Assembly: GCA_000717735.1 (NCBI GenBank)
Contig: JOBE01000021.1
Coordinates: 39,800-103,799 of the forward strand
Direction of reading: 5' to 3'
Length of the DNA stretch: 64,000 nt
DNA from: Streptomyces griseoluteus
GTDB lineage: Bacteria; Actinomycetota; Actinomycetes; Streptomycetales; Streptomycetaceae
The position numbers were made by a program, and so were the translations under genes. The first letter of the stretch is position 1; each line of letters starts with the position of its first letter. Below, piece after piece: positions 53,208 through 61,651 of the stretch. Under the pieces are notes generated by a model. The model did no database searches. It was not told where the DNA came from and was given only the letters and a program-made list of their open reading frames with translations.

Positions 53208-53792
53208 ATGGAACTCTTGGGAGACATCTCGGCCGACCGTCCGCTGCTCGTCCTCGCCGTCAAGGAGGAGGCCCAGTTCCTGGACACGGACCTTCCGGTG
53301 CTGCTGACCGGCATGGGCAAGGTGAACGCGGCGACCGCGCTCGCGACCGTCCTCGGACGGGGCCCTCGGCCGGCCGGGATCGTGAACCTGGGGACGGCCG
53401 GGGCGCTGCGGCCCGGCTGGACCGGGACGCATGTGGTCGGGACCGTGGTGCAGCACGACCTCGACGGCGAGCTGCTCGCGACGCTGACCGGCGAGACGTA
53501 CGGGGCGCCGCTTGCGCTGCCGGACGGCGGCGAGGTGGTCCTGGCCACGGGGGACGCGTTCATCTCGGACGAGGCCGCCCGTGCCCGGCTCGCGGAGCGG
53601 GCGCCGCTCGTCGACATGGAGGGGTACGCGCTCGCGGCGGCCGCGGAACTCGCCGGGGTGCCGCTGCGCATCGTGAAGCACGTCAGCGACGAGGCCGGTG
53701 ACGGTGCCGCGCGCACCTGGCGCGAATCGGTCGCCGAGTGCGCGCGGGCGCTTGCCGACTGGGCCGAGGCGAACACCCCGTACCGCTCCTGA
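53208..53792 (+). CDS. 5'-methylthioadenosine/S-adenosylhomocysteine nucleosidase-like protein
   Basis: A 194-residue member of the phosphorylase/nucleosidase superfamily. It has VLAVKEEAQF, TGMGKVNAATALATVL, a purine-phosphate-loop-like NLGTAGALRP, the VDMEGYALAAAAELAG specificity helix and VKHVSDEAGDGAA with the catalytic Asp. It should cleave a purine nucleoside or related compound. It is shorter than MtnN by about 35 residues, so the exact substrate is uncertain. The TAGCGT box eight bases before the ATG suggests a leaderless transcript. Its 3' end is convergent with the lipase remnant, whose reading frame runs into it. Confidence 0.85.
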   Translation: MELLGDISADRPLLVLAVKEEAQFLDTDLPVLLTGMGKVNAATALATVLGRGPRPAGIVNLGTAGALRPGWTGTHVVGTVVQHDLDGELLATLTGETYGAPLALPDGGEVVLATGDAFISDEAARARLAERAPLVDMEGYALAAAAELAGVPLRIVKHVSDEAGDGAARTWRESVAECARALADWAEANTPYRS

Positions 53793-54971
53793 GGGGCTTC
53801 GACCCCGGTCGGTCGGGGGTGCTGGAAGTGGACCTCGGGGTTCGCCGGTGAGGGGCCGTCGAGCAGGGGACGCGGGAGTCCTCGTAGGTGCCGGTCGAAG
53901 AAGGTGGCGACGTACGTCCGGGTGACGGCGACGGCCCTGTCGGTGGGCAGCTCGGGCTGCGGCAGGCCGAAGTGACGTGTGATCACGGGCGCGTCGGAGA
54001 AGGTGAAGTGCTCGGATCCGGCCACCGTGATCCAGCGCTTCCACCCGTCGAGGGCGGCCCACGTGCGGTCCCAGGTGGTGTCGGTCCCACCGGGCAGGTG
54101 CATGGCGTCGTGCGTCCCGAGCATCATGAACGGGCGTCCCCGCAGGCCATCCGCCGGAAGGTCCTCCCAGAAGGCCCCGTCCATGTTGCCCCCGGCGTCG
54201 ACGCGCGGATCGGCCGCCATCGCGGTGGCCGCGCTCGCCCCGCCGATGGAGTGGCCCGCCATGCCGATCCGGCCCTTGTCGATGATGTCGGCGTACCACC
54301 AGGCGGGACGGGGTCCTGTGAGCCGGTCCAGGACGTGGCGGACGTCGGCGGCGCGGGTCGTCGTGACCACGCCGGGGTTCACACCGCCCTCGTCGAGGGC
54401 GGTGCAGGCGACACACCTGAGGGTGCGGCCGCCGGGAACACTGATGCCGTACGACTCGTAGGCGTGGTCGACGGAGGCGACGACGTAGCCGCCGGAGGCG
54501 AGGTCCTCGGCGAGGTGGGTGAGCGTCCAGCGGAGACGCCGAAGCCCGGCGAGAGCAGCACCAGGGGGTGACGGCCCGGCGCCGGCCGGGCGTCGGTCCT
54601 GCTGTGGGTGCGCGTCCGGGCGAGCACGTCACCGGTGACGCCGGGCCCGAGCTGTTCGGCGAGCAGCCGCGCCTCCTCGGCCGTGGCGTACGGGGCGGGG
54701 CGTCCGCCTCCGGGGCGCGCGGCCGGGTAGTGGAGGGTGACCATCGGTTCGCGGCCGTCCGCACCCGGGACCCGGGGGTCGGTGCGGGAGCGGTCGACGA
54801 GCGGCAGGACGGTCCGGCCGAGGGCGTGAGGACCGGTGGGCGCGGGCAGCACGGCCGGCGTGACGGCCGGGCCGGGTCCGCGGCGGCGGGGCCCGCCGTG
54901 GCGAGGGTGGCGGGTAACGCGAGGGAGCAGGCGAGGAGGGCGGCCGCTGCCGCCCTGCTGAGTCGGTTCAT
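53793..54971 (-). pseudogene. Secreted PAF-acetylhydrolase-like lipase with two frameshifts
   Basis: A lipase gene broken across three frames. The signal peptide (RLSRAAAAALLACSLALPAT) is in the first frame. At about 54870-54880 the sense shifts by one base (GPAVTPAVLPAPTGPHALG and on to HPLVLLSPGFGVS). At about 54531 it shifts again (RWTLTHLAEDLASGGYVV). The last part is intact: nucleophile GHSIGGASAA, LGTHDAMHLPG and FFDRHLRGLP. No stop follows, and the frame runs into antisense of the nucleosidase. A MITE-like element sits 12 bases upstream of the ATG in the promoter. Sequencing error cannot be excluded, but three lesions favour decay. Confidence 0.82.
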
Positions 54972-54982
54972 GGGGGCACGCT

Positions 54983-55134
54983 AGGGTCTTTCGTTTGGAT
55001 CAGGCCGGATCAGGGAGCGGGGTCTGGTGCCGTGCCTCGCAAGGCGCCATGGCGGAGCCATGGCAACCGACGACAACGCGGCGAGGCGTGGTGCCAGGGC
55101 CCGCGAGCCCGGCATGATCCAAACGAAAGACCCT
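54983..55134. mobile_element. MITE-like element with 20-bp terminal inverted repeats
   Basis: A 152-bp element bounded by perfect inverted repeats AGGGTCTTTCGTTTGGATCA (54983-55002) and its complement (55115-55134). It codes for nothing and has an internal hairpin (CCATGGC...GCCATGG). CTAG at the left border and CTGG at the right look like a decayed 4-bp target duplication, as left by IS5-type elements. A second copy of this end starts at 63901. Elements with this end are probably mobilised in trans by an IS elsewhere in the genome. It interrupts the likely -10 box (TAGCGT) of the lipase gene. Confidence 0.8.
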
Positions 55135-55230
55135 GGGCAGCGCGGCAGGGGGAGCGCGTCCTGCTGGGCGCTCATGTCGCGTCAGACCAGCGGCGGATGC
55201 GGCGCGGCGCGCCCGCACGCGAGGGCCTGC

Positions 55231-55273
55231 GGCGGGCGGGTGCGCGCCCGAACGAACCGCGCACCCGCCCGCC
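55231..55273 (-). terminator. Terminator of the CocE-type hydrolase gene
   Basis: A 16-bp perfect stem, GGCGGGCGGGTGCGCG with its complement, around an 11-base loop, 17 bases past the hydrolase stop on the minus strand. Confidence 0.85.
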
Positions 55274-55289
55274 GTACCGCTTCCGCCGG

Positions 55290-57218
55290 TCAGCCGAGCG
55301 GCAGTTCCAGGAAGGAGGGGTCGCCCTCCGGGGAGCCGATGCCGGTCTGCGTCCAGGTGACCGAGGCGTCTCCGTACAGCGGGTCCTTGCTGTCGACGAC
55401 GAGCATCAGCCGGTGGCCGGAGGCGATGTCGTACGCCGCCGCCTGGAGCCTCCAGGTGACGGTGGTGTCCTGGTCGGGGATCAGGCCGTACACGTTGAGC
55501 GGCTCGTGGCTGATGATCCTGGCCGTGTCGTCCTCGGCGACGTCCAGGAGATGGGCGTACAGGCTCGCGGAGGTGGCGGTGGAGCGGACCGTGAGGCGCA
55601 ACCGGGGGATGCCGCGGACCCGGCGGCCCGCGGCCTCCTCTCCCTCGGGCGAGACCAGCGGTTCGGTCGTCCACGCGACCGCGTGCCGGCGGTCGATCTT
55701 GCGGGTGTCGTAGATCTTGGGGTTGCCCGCCCACTCCGCCTGACCGGTCTTCATGATCGCGTCCATGGCGGTGGCCTCGGTGTCGACGCCCGCGAGGAAC
55801 GCGCGCCGCCAGCCGGTCTCCTCCGCCCCCGGCGCTCCACCGACCGCCGGGAGGAGACGGCCGTCGGCGCCGCCCGCGCCGTCGCCGGTGAGGCCGAGCA
55901 CCTCGATGCCGCGGGTGACCTCGCTCCAGCCGGGGCTTGTCTCCCGGAGGGCGGGCGTGACGATCCGGTTCTCGCCCGTCGGCTCGCCGGTCACGGGGTC
56001 CAGGACCGGTTCCGTCACGTAGGTGAACATCACCTGGTTGCAGACCTGCGGCCAGTCCTCCACCCCGTTGCGCTCGCCCTTGAGGTGGTGGTCGAGCCAG
56101 GCGTACGCCTCCGCCATGGGGAGGTTGACCTCGCCGGGCGTGGCGGGCGGGCCGATGAGCGCGGGGCCCTCGGGCGCGGCGTGGTCGCCGATCCAGAGGT
56201 TGAGCCGCTTGGGCACGTCCAGCCCGTTGAACGTCTCCAGGGTCTGGTTGACCGCGAAGAGGCTCTCGTGCCAGGTGTTGGAGAAGAAGGTGGGCGTGCC
56301 CTTGTCGTTGGTCAGGTCGAGGTAGGCCTCGGGGGCGCGCAGCCGGCCCCAGGCGACGACGCCGTCGAGGTTCCGGTCGGCCTGGAAGTCGGCGAGGATC
56401 CGCTGGTTGTCCTCGTCGAACTTGGTCTCGACCGTCCCGCCGGTGAGGGCGAGGAGTGCCTTCACGGCCGCGAGGTGGCGGGTGTGGTTGTCGTAGAGGC
56501 TGGTCGCGAGGTTGCCCCAGGTGCTGAGGGCGACGACGGCGGCGACCCGTTCGTCGTGGGCGGCGACGAGCTGGCTGATGCCGGAGCCGTAGGACTCTCC
56601 CATGAAGCCGATGGCGCTCGTGTCGAAGTGGTCCTCGGCGAAGTCGATGACGGCGGAGCCGTCGGCCCAGTCGTGGGGCCCGGCGACGTCGACGAAGCCA
56701 CTGGAGGTGGACGGCAGGCCGGGGATGCCGAGGCCTCGGGGGGTGTAGGCGAGGACGTGGTAGCCCTTGTGGGCGAGGACGAGGTAGGACCAGAGGAACA
56801 GCGGCCAGCCGAAGGGCGTCCAGCCGGCCGGGACGACGACGAGCGGGTGCGGGCCCGGGGCGAGCTGCCGGAGGCTGAAGGCGGAGAGCCGGACGTCCGG
56901 CGCGGCCCCTTCGATGCGGTGGTACGCGGGCAAGGCCAGGCCTCGTACCTCCTGGACGAACGCGGCGAGTTCGGCGGGGAGCAGGGAATCGGCGCCGTCG
57001 GCGCCGTCCGCTCCGTCCGCGGTGGCACCGAGGAGCGCGTTGGCGAGCGTCTGGCCGAGCCTGACGGCGCCGGGGTCCACCGTTCCGTCGGCGGCCCAGA
57101 GGCCGCGTCCGGTGATCCTGGAGGTCTCGGCGGCGGTCAGGCCCGCCGTGACGTCCTGGAAACCGGGGAAGTGTTCCGACGAGCCGGTGGTGAAGGGGTT
57201 CTCCTGGGGCACGTGCAC
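55290..57218 (-). CDS. CocE/NonD-type X-Pro dipeptidyl-peptidase-like hydrolase
   Basis: A 642-residue alpha/beta hydrolase of the CocE/X-Pro dipeptidyl-peptidase group. The nucleophile Ser is in IGFMGESYGSGISQ and the core begins with PLVVVPAGWTPFGWPLF. A C-terminal jelly-roll typical of the group follows (~400-640, with LRLTVRSTATSASLYAHL, VTWRLQAAAYDIASGHRL). No signal peptide. GTG 57218 has GAGAGGAACGG upstream; an in-frame GTG at 57212 is possible. The DNA upstream holds a 10-bp inverted repeat. It resembles esterases and acylases, and the substrate is unknown. Confidence 0.88.
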   Translation of the reverse strand: MHVPQENPFTTGSSEHFPGFQDVTAGLTAAETSRITGRGLWAADGTVDPGAVRLGQTLANALLGATADGADGADGADSLLPAELAAFVQEVRGLALPAYHRIEGAAPDVRLSAFSLRQLAPGPHPLVVVPAGWTPFGWPLFLWSYLVLAHKGYHVLAYTPRGLGIPGLPSTSSGFVDVAGPHDWADGSAVIDFAEDHFDTSAIGFMGESYGSGISQLVAAHDERVAAVVALSTWGNLATSLYDNHTRHLAAVKALLALTGGTVETKFDEDNQRILADFQADRNLDGVVAWGRLRAPEAYLDLTNDKGTPTFFSNTWHESLFAVNQTLETFNGLDVPKRLNLWIGDHAAPEGPALIGPPATPGEVNLPMAEAYAWLDHHLKGERNGVEDWPQVCNQVMFTYVTEPVLDPVTGEPTGENRIVTPALRETSPGWSEVTRGIEVLGLTGDGAGGADGRLLPAVGGAPGAEETGWRRAFLAGVDTEATAMDAIMKTGQAEWAGNPKIYDTRKIDRRHAVAWTTEPLVSPEGEEAAGRRVRGIPRLRLTVRSTATSASLYAHLLDVAEDDTARIISHEPLNVYGLIPDQDTTVTWRLQAAAYDIASGHRLMLVVDSKDPLYGDASVTWTQTGIGSPEGDPSFLELPLG

Positions 57219-57283
57219 CCGTTCCTCTCGACTGGACTGGTGGCTGTCCGCGTTGCGGACGGTCGCAAGCCTCACGTATGCGA

Positions 57284-57328
57284 GGTTGAGCGAACAGAGC
57301 GCACGAACGGCGCACGTGTCGCTCAACC
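57284..57328 (-). promoter_or_regulatory. 10-bp inverted repeat upstream of the CocE-type gene
   Basis: GGTTGAGCGA at 57284-57293 and its complement TCGCTCAACC at 57319-57328, perfect 10-bp arms separated by 25 bases. Centred about 90 bases upstream of the hydrolase start. It could be an operator pair or the hairpin end of the PP2C-side transcript. Confidence 0.45.
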
Positions 57329-57384
57329 GGTCGGGAACGACACAAGCCGCCCTGAAGTCGATGTTTGGGGACGACCGGGACGGG

Positions 57385-58494
57385 TCAGTGGGGCTCGGGT
57401 GGAAAGACCACGAGCAGGGCGGCGACGTCGTCGTCGAGACCGTCGGCTCCGTAGTCGGCGAGGTCCTCGTGCAGGAGCGCCGGCACTTCCTCGGCCGGTT
57501 GCGCCGCCCATTCGCGCAGGCGCGGTTCGAGCGGGTAGAAGGTGCCGGTCCTGTCGCGCGTCTCGCTGACGCCGTCGGTGTAGAGGAGCAGCCGGTCCCC
57601 CGGGGCGAAGGGGACCTGCTCGATGTGGTGCCGTGAGTCGGCGAGGCCGGCGAGGTTGACGGGAAGCGAGGGGTCGGCGAAGTGGACGGGGGCGACCTCG
57701 GCGCCGTGCTGGAGCAGCGGGGCGGGATGGCCGCAGCTGAGGAACCGTGCGACGTTCTCGCCGTCGGGGAGCTCCACGAGGACGACGGTGGCGAAGCGCT
57801 CGGCGGCGTCGGAGTCGGGGTCCCAGGCACCGTAGCGGGCGAGCCCCTCTTCGAGCCGGTCGGCGAGGGCGGCCAGCCCGGGGGCGTCGTTGACGGCGGC
57901 GCGGAAGGAGCCGAGCAGGACGGAGGCCGTCTCGACGGCCCCGAGTCCCTTGCCCTGCACGTCGCCGAGCATGATCCGCACCGCGCCGGGGACCCTGACC
58001 GCCTCGTAGAAGTCGCCGCCGATCCTGGCCTTGGCGGCCGCCGCCACGTACAGCAGGTGCAGGTCGAAGCGGCCGAGCCGGGCGGGGAGCGGGCGCAGCA
58101 CGACGCGCTGCACGACCTCGGCGACGGCGGTGAGTTCCCGCAGGTCCCTCTCGTACCGGGTGCGGACCTGGCTGACCCAGGCCGCGGCGGCGGTGACGCC
58201 CGCGATCACGGTCTCGCTCGCGACGAGTTCGGGTGCCACGGACTCGCCGCGGGTGAAGCCGAGGAGCAGGCGGGCGGCCATGGCGAGCAGCCCGATGCCG
58301 ATCGTCCCGCGCACGCTCCAGGTGACGGCGGCGAGCGCGGGTACGGCGACGAGGAGCCGGTCGAAGCGCTCCCGGTCGGGGGTGAACACATCGGCGAGGA
58401 GCGTCAGGGCCAGGACCAGGAAGGGCAGCGCGCGACCGATGTTGAACTGCGTGCGTGTCGCTGTGCCGGGACGGCCCCGGTGACCGTCGGGCAT
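57385..58494 (-). CDS. Membrane-anchored PP2C (SpoIIE-type) phosphatase
   Basis: A 369-residue phosphatase. The first ~105 residues hold four short hydrophobic segments (FLVLALTLLADVF, LLVAVPALAAVTW, GIGLLAMAARLLLGF, and a weaker one). A linker helix follows, then the PP2C domain (~125-365): GGDFYEAV with the metal Asp, VRIMLGDVQGKGLG, LLLYTDGVSETRD and GLDDDVAALLVV. Proteins like this act on anti-sigma-antagonist switches. The start is one base after the MFS stop, so it is probably last in the TetR-MFS-PP2C operon, an unusual partnership. Confidence 0.9.
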   Translation of the reverse strand: MPDGHRGRPGTATRTQFNIGRALPFLVLALTLLADVFTPDRERFDRLLVAVPALAAVTWSVRGTIGIGLLAMAARLLLGFTRGESVAPELVASETVIAGVTAAAAWVSQVRTRYERDLRELTAVAEVVQRVVLRPLPARLGRFDLHLLYVAAAAKARIGGDFYEAVRVPGAVRIMLGDVQGKGLGAVETASVLLGSFRAAVNDAPGLAALADRLEEGLARYGAWDPDSDAAERFATVVLVELPDGENVARFLSCGHPAPLLQHGAEVAPVHFADPSLPVNLAGLADSRHHIEQVPFAPGDRLLLYTDGVSETRDRTGTFYPLEPRLREWAAQPAEEVPALLHEDLADYGADGLDDDVAALLVVFPPEPH

Positions 58495-58495
58495 C

Positions 58496-60007
58496 TCATG
58501 ATCGTACGCAGACCCCGCGTCCGTTCGGTGGCGACGTCGGCCCCCGGCGTGTCCTCCTTCGGTCCGTGTCGCCGCCCGGCAGGGCGAGCGCGGCCGGGAG
58601 GGCGAGGGCCGCGATCACGGCGAGCACCGGGAGGGCTGCGCCCTCGGCCGGGACGAATCCGCCGCGCGGGACGAGCGCGAGCAGGAGGGTCGCGACGGCG
58701 ACGCCGAGCGCGGGCCCGATGTTCATCGCGGTCTGCTGGAGGCCCCCGGCGACTCCGGCGTGGGCCTCGGGGGCGCGGTGCACGACGACCGAGGTCGCCG
58801 TGACCATCAGGACGACGAACCCGGCGCCGAGAAGCGCGGCCGCGGCTCCGACGGGGACCGCGCCGGCCGTCGCGTCGAGGCGGGCGAGCAGCAGCATCCC
58901 CAGGGTGAGCAGGGCGGCGCCCGCGGTCGCCGTACGCCGGGGGCCGAACCGCCGCTGGAGCGGCGGGCAGAGGGGCGCGCCGAGCACCATCAGGACGGCG
59001 AGCGGCAGAACGCGCAGCGCGCAGTCCAGCGGGTCGAGCCCTTGGACGTCCTGGAGGAAGTACGTCGCCACGAAGAGCGTGCCGAAGAGCGCCGCCGAGG
59101 CGGCCAGGAGGACGCCGAGGCCCGCGATGACGGGCACGCTCCGGAGCAGCTCCGGCGGGAGCAGCGGGCGCGCGGCCCGGCGCTCGTGCCGGGCGAGGGC
59201 CGCCCCGGCGACGGCGGCCCCGGCGCAGGCGAGCACGCCGGCCGTCGCGCCTCCTGGCCGGGCCGCTCCGACGAGTCCGTGGACGAGCAGGCCGAGCGCG
59301 ACGGCGAGGAGCAGGGCGCCGACGGGGTCGAGGGCGGCGAGGCCGGAGCGGGAGGGCAGGGGAGGGAGCGGAGAGTGCGCGGCTCGTTGCGCGGTCGGTT
59401 CCGCGGTCGGTCGCGCGGTCGGTCGCGCGGTCGGTCGCGCGGTTCGTTCCTCGGTTCGTTCCGCCGTGACGAGGGCCAGGATGCCGATCGCGAGGGTCGG
59501 GGGTACGCCCAGGAGGAAGACCGCGCGCCAGCCGTACGCGGAGACCAGCGCGCCGCCGACGAGCGGTCCTGCTGCGGCGGCGAGGCCGATGGCGGCGGTG
59601 CGCACGGCGATCGGGGTCCCGAGCCGGTCCGGTGGGAAGGCCGTACGGAGCATGCCGAGGGTGGCGGGCTGGAGGAGCGCGCCGCACACCCCCTGGAGCA
59701 CGCGGAGCGCGATCACCGCGCCGATGCCGGGGGCCAGGGCGATGCCGGTGGAGGCGGCGGCGAAGCCGAGGGCGCCGATCGCGAAGACCCGGCGGTGGCC
59801 GTAGCGGTCGCCGAGCCGGCCGGCGAAGACCAGGAGGCTCGCGACGGCCACGAGATAGCCGGTGCTGGTCCACTGGACCTGGTCGATGCCGGCGTGCAGA
59901 TCGCGCTGGAGGGCGGGCTGGGCGACGGTGAGGACGGTGCCGTCCAGGGCGACGACGACGGCGCCGACGACGCTGCACGCGAGGACGGGAGCGCGGCGCG
60001 GGGTCAC
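58496..60007 (-). CDS. MFS drug exporter (DHA2-like, 14 TM)
   Basis: A 503-residue major facilitator superfamily exporter of the 14-TM DHA2 type. It has ALDGTVLTVAQPALQRDL at TM1, GRLGDRYGHRRVF (motif A) after TM2 and LQGVCGALLQPATLGML (motif-B/C-like). It starts with GTG 60007, overlapping the stop of the TetR gene, so the two are co-translated. A low-complexity insertion (ARPTARPTARPTAEPTAQ) separates TM6 and TM7. It ends in an Arg-rich tail. Under twin TetR operators, it should be induced by the compound it exports. Confidence 0.93.
   Translation of the reverse strand: MTPRRAPVLACSVVGAVVVALDGTVLTVAQPALQRDLHAGIDQVQWTSTGYLVAVASLLVFAGRLGDRYGHRRVFAIGALGFAAASTGIALAPGIGAVIALRVLQGVCGALLQPATLGMLRTAFPPDRLGTPIAVRTAAIGLAAAAGPLVGGALVSAYGWRAVFLLGVPPTLAIGILALVTAERTEERTARPTARPTARPTAEPTAQRAAHSPLPPLPSRSGLAALDPVGALLLAVALGLLVHGLVGAARPGGATAGVLACAGAAVAGAALARHERRAARPLLPPELLRSVPVIAGLGVLLAASAALFGTLFVATYFLQDVQGLDPLDCALRVLPLAVLMVLGAPLCPPLQRRFGPRRTATAGAALLTLGMLLLARLDATAGAVPVGAAAALLGAGFVVLMVTATSVVVHRAPEAHAGVAGGLQQTAMNIGPALGVAVATLLLALVPRGGFVPAEGAALPVLAVIAALALPAALALPGGDTDRRRTRRGPTSPPNGRGVCVRS
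59395..59445 (-). repeat. 12-bp tandem repeats in the MFS cytoplasmic loop
   Basis: Three to four consecutive copies of a 12-base unit (GGTCGGTCGCGC on the plus strand). They encode the ARPT repeats in the loop between TM6 and TM7. They are in frame, so the loop length can change without breaking the transporter. Confidence 0.75.
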
Positions 60008-60654
60008 GGGGCCGGTTCCGCGGGGCCGAGGTGGGCGTCGAGGGCGGCGGCGAGCAGCGGGGCGGGATCGTCGCCGCCGGTGGCGAGCCGGAGGCTGCCC
60101 CAGTGCCACAGCTGGGCGATGCCGTGGAGGTTGGCCCAGAGCGCGCCCGCGACGAGGACGGGGTCAGCGTCCGGGCGGACGAGGGCGACGAGACCGGTGA
60201 GGCGGGCGAAGAGGGGCAGGCTCGTCTCGCGCAGTCCCAGGCGGCCGCTCTCCAGCAGGTCGTGGCGGAACATCAGCTCGTACATGCCGCGCCGGGACCC
60301 TGCGTAGTCGAGGTAGACGCGGGCGAGGAGCGCGATCCGTTCGCGCGGCGCGGCGGTCTCCGGGTCCTCGGCGGCGACGCGGGCGGCCAGTTCGGTGAAG
60401 CCCTGGCCGGCGATGGCCGACAGGAGATCGAGATGGGTCGGGAAGTGGCGGCGGGGCGCTCCGTGGGAGACACCGGCGCGGCGGGCGATCTCGCGCAGGG
60501 AGAGCGCCTGGGCCCCTTCGGCGTCCACGAGGTCGACGCCGGCCCGGACGAGGCGACCGCGAAGTCCGCCGTCGCCGCCGTCGTGGCCTTCGTCGTCGCC
60601 GTCGCCGTCGGGGTCGCTGTGTCCTGCTCGGGGTTCTTCCGTTTCCTCACGCAT
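60004..60654 (-). CDS. TetR-family transcriptional regulator of the MFS exporter
   Basis: A 216-residue TetR regulator. A very acidic low-complexity N-terminus (SDPDGDGDDEGHDGGDGG) precedes the HTH (LSLREIARRAGVSHGAPRRHFPTHLDLL, ~50-85). The C-terminal ligand domain has YLDYAGSRRGMYELMF and LWANLHGIAQLWHWG. It starts at ATG 60654, inside one of two palindromes, so it represses itself and the MFS and PP2C genes downstream. Its stop overlaps the MFS GTG. The ligand is probably the exported compound. Confidence 0.92.
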   Translation of the reverse strand: MREETEEPRAGHSDPDGDGDDEGHDGGDGGLRGRLVRAGVDLVDAEGAQALSLREIARRAGVSHGAPRRHFPTHLDLLSAIAGQGFTELAARVAAEDPETAAPRERIALLARVYLDYAGSRRGMYELMFRHDLLESGRLGLRETSLPLFARLTGLVALVRPDADPVLVAGALWANLHGIAQLWHWGSLRLATGGDDPAPLLAAALDAHLGPAEPAP

Positions 60655-60690
60655 AGACACTGTCTACCAAGAACCAGTAGACAGTGTCTA
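60654..60690. promoter_or_regulatory. Twin TetR operators
   Basis: TAGACACTGTCTA at 60654-60666 and TAGACAGTGTCTA at 60678-60690. Each is a perfect 13-bp palindrome around one base, with centres 24 bases apart. They overlap the start of the TetR gene and face the Mn riboswitch gene. Two dimers could bind on the same face of the helix. Confidence 0.85.
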
Positions 60691-60725
60691 CGTCCCCTCC
60701 CGCCCTGGTCAGGTACACTGAGGGG

Positions 60726-60870
60726 CAGCGAAGGGGAGTAGCCCCGCAAACCGGTCGTCGACACACTGGAGCCCCCGGGCTCCCGGTGACCGGGTCCGCG
60801 TGCGACGCGGACGGGCGAGACCTTCGGCCAGGCATCAACCGCGTCCACGCCTCCGTGGGCGTGGTCCGTC
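60726..60870 (+). promoter_or_regulatory. Manganese riboswitch (yybP-ykoY type)
   Basis: The leader of the TMEM165-type gene has the conserved elements of the class: AAGGGGAGTAGCCCC at 60731-60745 and GGGCGAGACCTTCGGCC at 60813-60829, with GC-rich hairpins between. A further hairpin (CCACGCC...GGGCGTGG) follows at 60845-60862 and may be the expression platform. Members of this class bind Mn2+ and switch on Mn exporters, matching the gene downstream. A -10 such as TACACT at 60714-60719 fits transcription start at the motif. Confidence 0.85.
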
Positions 60871-60952
60871 ATGCCGGGCCGAGTGGTCCTCCCGTCGCCC
60901 ACCGAGGCGCCGTGCCGAGTCCACGGGCCCGGACCGAGCAGAGAGCCCCGGT

Positions 60953-61537
60953 ATGCACCTCGACCCCTTGGCGATCCTCACCGCCTTCGGGCTGATCTTC
61001 CTCGCCGAGCTTCCCGACAAGACGATGTTCGCGTCCCTCGCCATGGGCACGCGCATGCGTCCTCTCTACGTCTGGATCGGCACCTCGACCGCCTTCCTCG
61101 CCCATGTCGCCATCGCCGTGGGAGCCGGCAGCCTGCTCGGGCTGCTCCCCGGCTGGTCCGTGAAGCTGGTCTCGGCCCTCCTGTTCGGCTTCGGCGCCTT
61201 CATGCTGCTGCGCGGCGGGGGCGACGACGACGAGGCCGACGCGGGCGGCCGGACGGTCACCGGCTTCTGGCCCGTCTTCTCGACCGCCTTCATGGCCGTC
61301 TTCATCAGCGAGTGGGGTGACCTCACCCAGATCACCACCGCCAACCTGGCCGCCACGAACGGCACCTGGTCGACGGCGATCGGCTCCCTCGCCGCCCTGA
61401 TGAGCGTCTCCGCGCTCGCCCTGGTCGCGGGCCGCTTCATCGCCAAGCGCGTGCCGCTCAAGACCGTGCAGCGCATCGGCGGTGTCTGCATGGCGGCCCT
61501 CGCCGTCTGGTCACTGACCGAGGTCTTCACCGGCTGA
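60953..61537 (+). CDS. TMEM165/GDT1-family Mn2+ (cation) transporter
   Basis: A 194-residue membrane protein of the UPF0016/GDT1 (MneA-like) family. It has six TM helices in two inverted repeats, each with the ion-binding motif: ELPDKTMFASL in the first and EWGDLTQITTANL in the second. An acidic loop (GDDDEADAGG) separates the halves. The family exports Mn2+ (or exchanges Ca2+/Mn2+ for H+). A yybP-ykoY riboswitch in its leader supports a manganese-efflux role. ATG 60953 gives the standard N-terminus with GCAGAGAG upstream. A strong terminator follows. Confidence 0.93.
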   Translation: MHLDPLAILTAFGLIFLAELPDKTMFASLAMGTRMRPLYVWIGTSTAFLAHVAIAVGAGSLLGLLPGWSVKLVSALLFGFGAFMLLRGGGDDDEADAGGRTVTGFWPVFSTAFMAVFISEWGDLTQITTANLAATNGTWSTAIGSLAALMSVSALALVAGRFIAKRVPLKTVQRIGGVCMAALAVWSLTEVFTG

Positions 61538-61551
61538 CACCGGTCGCTCGT

Positions 61552-61602
61552 CCCGAACGGCGGACGCCCCCACCTCTCGGGTGGGGGCGTCCGCCGTTCG
61601 GG
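61552..61602 (+). terminator. Very strong terminator after the Mn transporter gene
   Basis: A 23-bp perfect stem running from 61552 to 61574 and its complement from 61580 to 61602, with a five-base loop. It is the longest hairpin in the window. Confidence 0.92.
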
Positions 61603-61621
61603 CTCCGTCACCCCTCTTGAT

Positions 61622-61650
61622 GAAGGAGTGAATCACTGCTTCACTCCTTC
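61622..61650. promoter_or_regulatory. TetR operator in front of the TetR/acyl-CoA dehydrogenase pair
   Basis: GAAGGAGTGAA-TCACTGC-TTCACTCCTTC, with perfect 11-bp arms, ending one base before the TetR ATG. It must cover the promoter or start site of the operon, so binding by the TetR protein would be autoregulatory. The transcript may be leaderless. Confidence 0.85.
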
Positions 61651-61651
61651 C

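Noticed and set aside
51440..54382. 980-residue minus-strand protein across the VWA, HhH and nucleosidase genes
   Set aside because: Only its first ~200 residues match a lipase. The rest is antisense of three real genes and shows that the lipase stop is lost.
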